A DNA stretch of 5,288 nucleotides from MWH-TA3 sp044353905 (GCA_044353905.1 JBILBA010000037.1:1-5288); one strand, 5' to 3'. Shown: positions 1 to 5,170, counted from the first letter of the stretch. Translations and numbers: made by a program. Notes: generated by a model not told the origin, from the letters alone.

Positions 1-226
1 TAACACCCTGGATAGCGGTTTCGATCGGGGTCGACACCTCTTTCTCGACGATGACGGGAGAGGCGCCGGGGTAGTTCGTGACAACAACAAGTTGCGGGAA
101 CGTGATCGAGGGAATCAGCTCGAGTTTGAGCAGCGACATCGCGATGCCACCAAAAATCGCAACCACGACCGTGACTAGGGCGATGAGGGCGCGGTTCCGG
201 AGGCTGAAGATGGCGAGACGGTTCAT
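1..226 (-). CDS. RND-family efflux transporter permease, N-terminal fragment (runs off left edge)
   Basis: Only the first 75 codons are inside the window. The start is ATG at 226, with AAAGGAA (240-234) 7 nt upstream. Residues 1-12 are a short basic cytoplasmic leader (MNRLAIFSLRNR). Residues 13-31 form one hydrophobic helix. Then comes the periplasmic-side entry typical of AcrB/HAE-type permeases: LELIPSITFPQ, then TNYPGASP (50-57), then VEKEVSTPIE (60-69). In the family this is the proton-driven pump subunit in the cytoplasmic membrane; the proton-relay residues lie beyond the edge. The ATG overlaps the TGA of the upstream TipAS-domain gene (ATGA, 226-223), so the two are probably one translationally coupled operon. 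No periplasmic adaptor gene lies upstream. The substrate cannot be told from this fragment. The family call is firm; 'drug efflux' is inference, supported by the drug-binding neighbour. Confidence 0.87.
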   Translation of the reverse strand, partial: MNRLAIFSLRNRALIALVTVVVAIFGGIAMSLLKLELIPSITFPQLVVVTNYPGASPVIVEKEVSTPIETAIQGV

Positions 227-675
227 GATGCTGTTCCTTTAGTTGCACGTTTGCTTCCGTCGGAAGCATCCGAAGTCTGTTGTATCGCGGCGACCCAGGC
301 GAGTATCGCGTCGCGAACATAGCTCGCACCGTCAACACCGCCGTAGTGACGAGCGAAGCGTTCGTCGGCGACGTACATTTGGCCGAGACCGATGAATTGC
401 TCGGCGGTGGGCTCGATCCCACCCCAACCCTGAGTGATCCAGCTGCGGTGGCGAAGGACGAGAGCGACGACAGAGGCGTCTGTAACGGGCAATTTTGCCG
501 CTTTCGCTTCCAAGTACTCGACCTTGAGTGCGACGCCCTCGGCGAGAAAGGCTTCACGCCCGATCGCATCGAGTCGCTTCCACCATGAGGACGATTGGCT
601 CCAGGCTTTTTTGCCCCACCGTTCGACTACTTCGCCACGATGGTCATCGTGGTGGAAGAGCGGAACTACGGACAC
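223..675 (-). CDS. Stand-alone TipAS-type antibiotic-recognition domain protein
   Basis: The 150-aa product matches the C-terminal ligand-binding half (TipAS) of the MerR-family regulator TipA. The resemblance runs from EVVERWG (15-21) and a SSSWWKRLD helix (28-36), through the LRHRSWITQGW block (74-84), to FIGLGQMYVADERFARHYGG (94-113) and ASYVRDAILAWV (117-128). No MerR helix-turn-helix or coiled coil precedes it; the whole protein is essentially the drug-binding domain. GTG at 675 is chosen because GAAGGAG (687-681) sits exactly 5 nt upstream. An in-frame ATG at 762 would add 29 unconserved residues and overlap the divergent crcB start. The protein has no cysteine, so it cannot form the covalent thiopeptide adduct known for TipA (Cys214). 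Its TGA overlaps the ATG of the RND transporter, suggesting co-production. Likely role (inference): sequestering a drug or sensing it for the pump. The C-terminal 20 residues are hydrophilic and probably disordered. Confidence 0.85.
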   Translation of the reverse strand: MSVVPLFHHDDHRGEVVERWGKKAWSQSSSWWKRLDAIGREAFLAEGVALKVEYLEAKAAKLPVTDASVVALVLRHRSWITQGWGGIEPTAEQFIGLGQMYVADERFARHYGGVDGASYVRDAILAWVAAIQQTSDASDGSKRATKGTAS

Positions 676-680
676 GAGCA

Positions 681-687
681 CTCCTTC
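681..687 (-). promoter_or_regulatory. Shine-Dalgarno site fixing the TipAS-domain gene start
   Basis: GAAGGAG on the minus strand lies 5 nt before the GTG at 675. It is the only strong ribosome-binding site near any candidate start of this gene, and it decides for the 150-aa form over the 179-aa form. Confidence 0.75.
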
Positions 688-749
688 GGCGTGATGTAAC
701 AAGCCTAACTGCCTAATTCTCGGGTAATGACACAGGTACGCTGACGATT

Positions 750-1151
750 GTGCACACGTCATTGAAGTCCGCGATGGCCGTACTCGTCGGCGGACTTGCA
801 GGCAGTGCGGCGCGCATCGGCATCACACTTTTTGCGGGCCAAATTGACGACTATTGGTGGCCCTATCCGACGCTGGTGATCAACCTTGTCGGTTCATTCG
901 CTCTGGGTTACCTCGTGGCTCGAGGCATGCCTTCTCTGCCCGCGTGGATGCGGCTCGGAGTCACGACCGGTTTTCTCGGAGCCTTCACCACCTTGTCCGC
1001 TGTCTCGCTCGACGTCGCGGTGCCCATCATTCGCCACGGTGTCGGGCCGCTCATCGTGATGGGGTCCTACGCCGTCGGATCAATCATCCTGGGTCTCGTC
1101 TGTGCGATTGTGGGCCTGCGCCTCGGCGCTCGCAGGGCGGCGGCAACATGA
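750..1151 (+). CDS. crcB: Fluoride channel subunit CrcB/Fluc (first of pair)
   Basis: The 133-aa, four-helix membrane protein belongs to the CrcB/Fluc family, which exports fluoride passively as a dual-topology dimer. Family landmarks are VGGLAGSAAR (13-22), INLVGSFALG with the conserved Asn at 45, and the TM3 break GFLGAFTTLS (74-83). The usual TTFSTF Phe-box reads TTLSAV here, so both pore-lining phenylalanines appear to be replaced (L82, V85). This suggests that its own contribution to the pores is altered. The gene overlaps the second subunit by ATGA (1148-1151), implying coupled, near-stoichiometric synthesis of a heterodimer. GTG at 750 has no clear Shine-Dalgarno, but TACGCT at 737-742 lies 7 nt upstream, compatible with a leaderless mRNA. 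ATG at 774 (MAVLVGG...) is an equally possible start and would keep the first helix intact. No fluoride riboswitch is seen upstream. Confidence 0.92.
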   Translation: MHTSLKSAMAVLVGGLAGSAARIGITLFAGQIDDYWWPYPTLVINLVGSFALGYLVARGMPSLPAWMRLGVTTGFLGAFTTLSAVSLDVAVPIIRHGVGPLIVMGSYAVGSIILGLVCAIVGLRLGARRAAAT

Positions 1152-1525
1152 TCGACGTCTCGTGGGTTCTCCTGCAAATCCTGGCGGGCGGGCTCGGTGC
1201 GCTTGCTCGGTTCGGGGTGATGGTCGTCATCCGTCCCGGCGTGTGGTCCTGGGGACTGTTCGCCGTGAACGGAGCGGGAAGTCTCGCGGTCGGCGCTGCC
1301 GCAGGTGCGTTCGCGGTAAACGCTCTTGACTGGACAATCGCGTCACTCATCCTCGCGTTCGCGGCGGGACTCACAACTTTTTCGACGTTGACCGTCACGG
1401 CGGCTCAGCACATCGAGCGTCGTGAAATTCGAATCGGGGCAATCACGGTGACGTCGCACGTGTTCGTCGGGATTGTCGTGGCAGCACTTGGGTATATCTC
1501 CGCTATCGGGATGCTCGGGTCGTGA
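1148..1525 (+). CDS. crcB: Fluoride channel subunit CrcB/Fluc (second of pair)
   Basis: The 125-aa CrcB/Fluc subunit has four predicted helices (about 5-27, 34-57, 63-86 and 97-120). Its motifs are GGLGALARFG (14-23, Arg21), the conserved Asn in AVNGAGS (39-45), and the TM3 break AGLTTFSTLT (73-82). The first Phe-box residue is kept (F78); the second is Leu (L81). The ATG is inside the stop of the preceding crcB gene (ATGA overlap), so translation is probably by coupling rather than a separate ribosome-binding site. An upstream extension in the same frame to 854 exists but would run through the first crcB in a shadow frame and has no family similarity. Together with its partner it should form a heteromeric, constitutively open fluoride exporter in the cytoplasmic membrane. 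A TATTCT at 1526-1531, just past the stop, may start the next transcript. Confidence 0.93.
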   Translation: MIDVSWVLLQILAGGLGALARFGVMVVIRPGVWSWGLFAVNGAGSLAVGAAAGAFAVNALDWTIASLILAFAAGLTTFSTLTVTAAQHIERREIRIGAITVTSHVFVGIVVAALGYISAIGMLGS

Positions 1526-1531
1526 TATTCT
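1526..1531 (+). promoter_or_regulatory. Candidate -10 element for the DUF3073 gene
   Basis: TATTCT fits the actinobacterial TANNNT -10 pattern and lies just after the crcB stop. It would give a transcript with about 60 nt of leader before the DUF3073 start. No convincing -35 was found. The leader contains a small hairpin, TCGCC/GGCGA (1559-1573, loop GGTGA). Weak call. Confidence 0.28.
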
Positions 1532-1598
1532 GTACGTCTGACGCCCCGGACACGACGATCGCCGGTGAGGCGAAATGTGTGAGGGAAAGGGGTCCACT

Positions 1599-1829
1599 AT
1601 GGGCCGCGGCCGTCAAAAAGCGAAGCACACCAAGGTTGCGCGCGAACTGAAGTACTTCAGTCCCGACACCGACCTGACCAAGCTCGAATCGGAACTGGGT
1701 GTGAACCCGCGTCTCGACGAAGACCTGGCCAAGTGGCCGGAATATGCGTCACCCGATTCGACCAGCGCTGATGCCGACGCGTCGGTGGATGGCGAAGCCG
1801 ACGAGACGAACGAGCCTCAGTCGGCGTAA
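1599..1829 (+). CDS. DUF3073 family small conserved actinobacterial protein
   Basis: The 76-aa product starts MGRGRQKAKHTKVARELKY, the signature opening of DUF3073, a family of unknown function found widely in Actinobacteria. The N-terminal 20 residues are strongly basic. A middle segment, SPDTDLTKLESELG (21-34), is conserved in the family. The C-terminal 30 residues are acidic and low in complexity (Asp/Glu/Ser/Ala), probably disordered. ATG at 1599 is chosen because AAAGGGG (1586-1592) lies 6 nt upstream and the family motif starts at this Met; an in-frame GTG at 1575 adds eight unconserved residues. There is no membrane segment or signal peptide. It converges on purM, the neighbour DUF3073 usually has in Actinobacteria (e.g. 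Rv0810c beside purM in Mycobacterium tuberculosis, from memory). A nucleic-acid or nucleotide-linked role is only a guess from the basic head and the context. Confidence 0.92.
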   Translation: MGRGRQKAKHTKVARELKYFSPDTDLTKLESELGVNPRLDEDLAKWPEYASPDSTSADADASVDGEADETNEPQSA

Positions 1830-2917
1830 GTGCCGACCAGTCGCACGGCTCCGCCGTCGACACCCTTGGCGCCCGTGACGTATCCGTCCAACGAGTGTTC
1901 ACGATCCGAGATGTGCCCAACGACCCAGGAATCGATTCCGACGGCGGTCCATTCACGGGTCAAGGTGCTGGCCGATTCGTGAGACACAACGGCGAGCATT
2001 CCGATTCCTAGGTTCCAGGTGCCTTCAGTCGATTCGAGTGAATCCCCCGCCCAATCCGCGAGAACTCGGAAGACGCCAGGTGGGCTCCAGGTCGAGCGAT
2101 CGAGGTCGACCCACACTCCCGTCGGCAACACGCGCGCGAGGTTCGCGGCGATCCCGCCTCCCGTGACGTGACTCAGAGCGTGAATCGCGCCGGGGTGCTC
2201 GGCGAGCGAGTCCAACAGTGGTGTCGTGTAGAGGCGAGTCGGCTCGAGCAATTCCAGACCGAGGACACGGTCGAATTCGGGAACGGTTGCGTCGAACGCG
2301 AGCTTGCGGTTGGCAACGATGTGTCGAACGAGCGAATAGCCGTTCGAGTGCAGTCCGCTCGATGCCATCGCGATGACGACGTCACCAGGCTGAACGCGCT
2401 CGGCGCCCAGCATCTCGTCCGCTTCGACGGCACCCACTGCCGCGCCGGCGACGTCGTAGTCGTGTTCCCCCAAAAGTCCGGGGTGTTCTGCCGTTTCGCC
2501 GCCGACGAGAGCCGTTCCGGTCAGGGCACAGGCCTCGGCGATTCCGCGCACGATGTCGGCGATGCGCTCGGGGACGACTTTGCCGCACGCGATGTAGTCC
2601 GTCATGAACAGGGGCTTCGCGCCGACGACCACGATGTCATCGACCACCATGCCAACAAGGTCATGCCCGATGGTGTGGTGAACGTCGAGTGCTTGAGCGA
2701 TTGCGACCTTGGTGCCGACGCCGTCGGTCGACGTTGCGAGGATTGGGCGACGGAAATCTTTGAGAAAGGACACGTCGATCAGTCCTGCGAAACCGCCCAC
2801 TCCACCGAGGATGTCGGGGCCGTGCGTCGCCGATACGGCGGCTTTCATGAGTTCGACGGCTTTATCGCCCGCTGCGGTGTCGACACCGGCGGCGGAATAT
2901 GAATTGGACGCCGTCAT
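1817..2917 (-). CDS. purM: Phosphoribosylformylglycinamidine cyclo-ligase (AIR synthetase)
   Basis: PurM converts FGAM plus ATP to aminoimidazole ribonucleotide, step 5 of de novo purine synthesis, in the cytoplasm. The 366-aa product is full length (E. coli 345 aa) and collinear with the family. Its landmarks are YSAAGVDTAAGDKAVELMK near the N-terminus, DGVGTK (65-70, nucleotide-binding region), GHDLVGMVVDD (84-94), LVGGETAEHPG (137-147), SSGLHSNGYSLVR (186-198), LEPTRLY (224-230), HVTGGGIAANLARVLP (250-265) and NLGIGMLAVV (302-311). ATG at 2917 is supported by the N-terminal match. It has no Shine-Dalgarno but does have TAGAAT (2929-2924) exactly 6 nt upstream, which predicts a leaderless mRNA. 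The gene is divergent from purF, unlike the co-directional purF-purM pair common in Actinobacteria, and so must have its own promoter. Its stop overlaps the 3' end of the DUF3073 gene by 13 bp. Confidence 0.97.
   Translation of the reverse strand: MTASNSYSAAGVDTAAGDKAVELMKAAVSATHGPDILGGVGGFAGLIDVSFLKDFRRPILATSTDGVGTKVAIAQALDVHHTIGHDLVGMVVDDIVVVGAKPLFMTDYIACGKVVPERIADIVRGIAEACALTGTALVGGETAEHPGLLGEHDYDVAGAAVGAVEADEMLGAERVQPGDVVIAMASSGLHSNGYSLVRHIVANRKLAFDATVPEFDRVLGLELLEPTRLYTTPLLDSLAEHPGAIHALSHVTGGGIAANLARVLPTGVWVDLDRSTWSPPGVFRVLADWAGDSLESTEGTWNLGIGMLAVVSHESASTLTREWTAVGIDSWVVGHISDREHSLDGYVTGAKGVDGGAVRLVGTYAD
1820..1837. terminator. Inverted repeat over the convergent stops of DUF3073 and purM
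   Basis: GTCGGC (1820-1825) and GCCGAC (1832-1837) form a perfect 6-bp stem with a 6-nt loop, GTAAGT. The loop contains the DUF3073 stop codon. The position between two converging genes that have no intergenic space fits a bidirectional terminator. No U-tract follows on either strand, so it would be a weak or factor-assisted terminator at best. Confidence 0.35.
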
Positions 2918-2923
2918 TGGGCA

Positions 2924-2929
2924 ATTCTA
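2924..2929 (-). promoter_or_regulatory. Candidate -10 of a leaderless purM promoter
   Basis: TAGAAT (minus strand) is followed by TGCCCA and then the purM ATG, which places the expected transcription start on the A of the start codon. No Shine-Dalgarno is visible at a usable distance (nearest AAGG is 16 nt away), which supports leaderless initiation. A -35 is not evident. Confidence 0.5.
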
Positions 2930-2935
2930 TCGACC

Positions 2936-2963
2936 TTGCCTCCCCTCGATGTGAGAGTATTGA
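2936..2963 (+). promoter_or_regulatory. Candidate purF promoter
   Basis: TTGCCT (2936-2941) and TATTGA (2958-2963) are separated by 16 bp, an imperfect -35/-10 pair. Transcription would start near 2970, leaving a leader of about 40 nt with AAAGGAG (2994-3000), 11 nt before the purF ATG. The pair lies within the 94-bp region shared with the divergent purM promoter. Confidence 0.38.
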
Positions 2964-2971
2964 GCCAAAGC

Positions 2972-2983
2972 CGATGGGCATCG
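2972..2983. promoter_or_regulatory. CGATG-GG-CATCG palindrome at the predicted purF transcript start
   Basis: Arms CGATG (2972-2976) and CATCG (2979-2983) are perfectly inverted around GG. A third CGATG lies at 2947-2951 within the promoter spacer. The position just after the predicted start point would suit a repressor operator for purine control, but it does not match any purine-repressor consensus I can recall. Inference only. Confidence 0.27.
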
Positions 2984-3011
2984 ACACCCAGCCAAAGGAG
3001 ACCCTCTCGAC

Positions 3012-4469
3012 ATGTGCGGCATCGTCGGAATCGTCTCATCTACAGCCGTCAATCAGCAGGTCTATGACGCGCTCGCGCTTCTGCAACACCGCGGGCAGGA
3101 TTCCACCGGAATTGCAACGTGTGAAGACACGACCCTGCACATGGCGAAGGCGAAGGGACAAGTTCGAGAAGCCTTCCGCACCCGTGACATGCGCGGCCTG
3201 CTGGGAAATGTCGGGCTCGGTCACGTTCGCTATGCGACCCGCGGCAACGCGAACCGCGAATCGGAAGCTCAGCCGTTTTTCGTCAACGCGCCGTACGGGA
3301 TCATCCTCGTTCACAACGGCAACCTCACCAACACGCGAGAACTGACAAAACAGCTCAACGAGGACGACCGTCGTCACCTCAACACCAATTCCGACACCGA
3401 ACTTCTTGTCAATGTGCTCGCTCACGAACTGCAGGCTGCAACGACCATCGAAAAGTTCTCGCCCGACAACGTCTTTGATGCCGTCGCCCGACTGCACGAA
3501 CGTGTCGAGGGGTCGTACGCCGCCATCGCATTGATCGCCGGACACGGGCTTCTCGCATTCCGCGACCCGTTCGGGATTCGCCCGCTGATTCTGGGCCGTC
3601 GAAACGCGGGGCTTGTCGGAGCCGAGTGGGCCGTCGCCAGCGAATCGCTCGTCCTCGAGGCCGGCGGCTACGAGATTGTTCGAGATGTCGAGCCCGGCGA
3701 AGCCCTCTTCATCTCGCAGGACGGCGAGATGGTGTCCCGCCAGTGCGCCGCGAACCCCGTGCTGATCCCGTGTTCGTTCGAGTACGTCTACCTTGCGCGA
3801 CCCGACTCGGTCATGAACGGCATTTCGGTCTACGAAGCGCGTCTGCGCCTCGGTGACCGTCTTGCCGACACGATTGCGAAGTGGGCGCCCGCGGGCGACA
3901 TCGACGTTGTCATGCCGATTCCGGACTCGTCGCGCCCAGCCGCGCTGCAGGTGGCGCGAAAGCTCGGAATTGAATACCGCGAGGGTTTCTACAAGAACCG
4001 TTACGTCGGCCGAACGTTCATCATGCCTGGGCAGGAAGAACGCCGAAAGGGCGTCAAGCAAAAGCTCAATGCGATGCCGTCAGAGTTCAAAGGCAAGAAC
4101 GTCCTCATCGTCGACGACTCGATTGTGCGCGGCACGACCTCGCGCGAGATCGTCGACATGGCGCGCAATGCTGGGGCGAACTCGGTCACGTTCACGTCCG
4201 CGGCACCGCCCGTTCGCTTCCCCCACGTTTACGGCATCAACATGCCAAGCCGGGCCGAGCTCGTCGCGGCTGGTCGCAAGATTCCCGAGATTGCCTCCGA
4301 GATAGGTGCCGACCACCTGATCTATCAAGAGGTCGCTGATATGCAGAGTGCAATCCTCGAGGGCAGCGGCGTTACCGCGCTGGAAATGTCGTGTTTCTCT
4401 GGTGACTACGTGACGGGAACCGTTACTCCCGAGTACCTGCGCTGGGTCGAAGAAAACCAGTCGTCTTAG
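3012..4469 (+). CDS. purF: Amidophosphoribosyltransferase (glutamine PRPP amidotransferase), E. coli type
   Basis: PurF makes 5-phosphoribosylamine from PRPP and glutamine, the committed first step of purine synthesis. The 485-aa product has the N-terminal Ntn glutaminase domain (about 2-235): nucleophile Cys2 directly after Met, LQHRGQDSTGI (24-34), GHVRYAT (70-76), HNGNLTN (101-107), NSDTE (126-130) and FRDPFGIRPL (183-192). The phosphoribosyltransferase domain (about 250-460) has FEYVYLARPDS (256-266), YKNRYVGRTFIMPGQ (327-341) and the PRPP loop VLIVDDSIVRGTTS (364-377). Start is fixed because Cys2 must be exposed by Met removal; AAAGGAG lies upstream at 2994-3000. There is no propeptide. 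Of the four Fe-S ligand positions of Bacillus PurF only one cysteine (C254) remains: the 'PCFYG' position reads PHVYG and the CxxC near the end is absent. It is therefore of the iron-free E. coli type. Its stop overlaps that of the opposing membrane protein gene by 4 bp. Confidence 0.97.
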   Translation: MCGIVGIVSSTAVNQQVYDALALLQHRGQDSTGIATCEDTTLHMAKAKGQVREAFRTRDMRGLLGNVGLGHVRYATRGNANRESEAQPFFVNAPYGIILVHNGNLTNTRELTKQLNEDDRRHLNTNSDTELLVNVLAHELQAATTIEKFSPDNVFDAVARLHERVEGSYAAIALIAGHGLLAFRDPFGIRPLILGRRNAGLVGAEWAVASESLVLEAGGYEIVRDVEPGEALFISQDGEMVSRQCAANPVLIPCSFEYVYLARPDSVMNGISVYEARLRLGDRLADTIAKWAPAGDIDVVMPIPDSSRPAALQVARKLGIEYREGFYKNRYVGRTFIMPGQEERRKGVKQKLNAMPSEFKGKNVLIVDDSIVRGTTSREIVDMARNAGANSVTFTSAAPPVRFPHVYGINMPSRAELVAAGRKIPEIASEIGADHLIYQEVADMQSAILEGSGVTALEMSCFSGDYVTGTVTPEYLRWVEENQSS

Positions 4470-4762
4470 TTCTTCGGCTTCCGCGCTTTCGTTGCGCGGG
4501 GCTTCGTTTCGGTGATTTGGGCCACTCCGCGGGACGTTTTCGTGGCCCGATCGAGGAACACTCCGACCAGTCCACCGAGAATGAGCCCGATGGCGAATCC
4601 GAAGAGCGCGAAAAACCCGAACGTCGGCATGACGCCCACCGCCGGGTCGGTGGGCGTTGCCACCGTGATGACGGCGGCGACGATGATTCCGACAACCGCG
4701 CCCGTGATCATGAACGACCAGATTCGAGGGGCGCGGCGGATGGTGACGTCGGTTTTCGGCAT
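4466..4762 (-). CDS. Small two-helix membrane protein of unknown function
   Basis: I do not recognise a family. The 98-aa product has a basic N-terminus (MPKTDVTIRRAPR), a hydrophobic helix at about 15-35, a short Pro-rich loop (PTDPAVGVMP, 37-46), a second Gly-rich helix at about 48-70 (with GLILGGLVG, 59-67) and a charged Lys/Arg/Pro-rich tail (78-98). The N-in/C-in topology predicted by the positive ends would put both tails in the cytoplasm. ATG at 4762 is chosen because GGGAGAA (4776-4770) lies about 9 nt upstream, inside the end of the SCP-type gene; a longer frame to 4954 runs through that gene in a shadow frame. Only 4 nt separate it from the SCP-type gene, so the two are almost certainly co-transcribed. 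Its TAA overlaps the purF TAG (TTAG, 4466-4469). Confidence 0.8.
   Translation of the reverse strand: MPKTDVTIRRAPRIWSFMITGAVVGIIVAAVITVATPTDPAVGVMPTFGFFALFGFAIGLILGGLVGVFLDRATKTSRGVAQITETKPRATKARKPKN
4479..4501. terminator. GC-rich hairpin just past the purF stop
   Basis: CCGCGC (4481-4486) and GCGCGG (4494-4499) pair around TTTCGTT; two extra G-T pairs extend the stem to 8 bp. It begins 10 nt after the purF stop but lies within the 3' coding end of the opposing membrane protein gene. The T-run after it on the purF strand is poor (GCTTCGTTTC). It may end purF transcription, or simply reflect Lys/Arg/Ala codons. Confidence 0.33.
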
Positions 4763-4766
4763 GGTT

Positions 4767-5141
4767 CTATTCTCCCAGAACAGCGAGAGGCACAAGTTCG
4801 ACGAGGGTGGCCCGGGTTCCCGACGCCCGGACTGCACCGCGATCGACGGCCGCGTCCCAGGACTCAGCGCCGACGGCGAGCGCCACGAGCGTGTTTGCAT
4901 CCAGCTCGATGACGTTGGGCGGGGTTCCTCGCGTGTGACCGAGTCCCTCAACAATCTGGACTGCCCCGTGCGGAGGAACGCGCACCTCGACGGATTTGCC
5001 CGGCGCGATGCGCGCGAATTCCTGCAAGATGAATCTCACGGCGACTGCAGTGGTTTCGCGATCTGTGGACCCGTCTCGAATTGCGGCCACGGCGGCTAAG
5101 CCGCGGTCGGAATCGATTCGGGGAAGGGGCACGCCCAACAC
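4767..5141 (-). CDS. Bacterial SCP-ortholog (sterol carrier-like) family protein
   Basis: The 124-aa soluble product matches the actinobacterial 'SCP ortholog' family often found next to purF (Rv0807 in M. tuberculosis, from memory). Characteristic blocks are APGKSVEVRVPPHGAVQ (46-62), HTRGTPPNVIELD (69-81), and a C-terminal RASGTRATLVELVPL (105-119). In the SCP2 fold this would be a small domain with a hydrophobic cavity, but no ligand is known for this branch, and the pairing with purine genes is unexplained. There is no signal peptide or membrane helix. GTG at 5141 is the longest start; TTG at 5138 and GTG at 5132 are alternatives, the last having TAGCGT (5145-5140) 7 nt upstream as a possible leaderless -10. 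No Shine-Dalgarno favours any of them. It is divergent from purD and is followed 4 nt later by the small membrane protein gene. Confidence 0.88.
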   Translation of the reverse strand: MLGVPLPRIDSDRGLAAVAAIRDGSTDRETTAVAVRFILQEFARIAPGKSVEVRVPPHGAVQIVEGLGHTRGTPPNVIELDANTLVALAVGAESWDAAVDRGAVRASGTRATLVELVPLAVLGE

Positions 5142-5158
5142 GCTAGCAGTGGCAAAGG

Positions 5159-5170
5159 TATTGTTTTCAC
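5159..5170 (+). promoter_or_regulatory. Candidate -10 and leaderless start of purD
   Basis: TATTGT (5159-5164) is followed by TTTCAC and then the purD GTG, the same 6-nt spacing seen before purM. The only Shine-Dalgarno-like string, AAAGG (5154-5158), is 12 nt from the GTG and overlaps the -10 region, so leaderless initiation is the better reading. No clear -35. Confidence 0.45.

Noticed and set aside
676..762. N-terminal extension of the TipAS-domain gene to ATG at 762
   Set aside because: It adds 29 residues without family similarity and overlaps the divergent crcB start; the GTG at 675 has an ideal Shine-Dalgarno.
750..800. Fluoride riboswitch ahead of crcB (GCGATGGCC at 772-779 looks slightly like the motif's conserved GGCGATGG)
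   Set aside because: It lies inside the coding sequence and the rest of the aptamer pattern is absent; the 74-bp upstream region shows nothing similar.
854..1147. Extended reading frame upstream of the second crcB
   Set aside because: It runs through the first crcB in another frame, is Arg/His-rich and has no family similarity; the ATGA start at 1148 is the family start.
1575..1598. Earlier GTG start for the DUF3073 gene
   Set aside because: The family begins at MGRGR, and the AAAGGGG ribosome-binding site is placed for ATG 1599.
2168..2902. Plus-strand 244-codon open frame
   Set aside because: It is an antisense shadow of purM, with composition typical of high-GC complement frames and no domain similarity.
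3036..4061. Minus-strand 341-codon open frame
   Set aside because: It is an antisense shadow of purF, whose conserved motifs fill the other strand.
4763..4954. Longer form (162 aa) of the small membrane protein
   Set aside because: The extra residues come from the SCP-type gene read in another frame; ATG 4762 has its own Shine-Dalgarno.
4512..5099. Plus-strand 195-codon open frame
   Set aside because: It overlaps two better-supported minus-strand genes and has no recognisable features.
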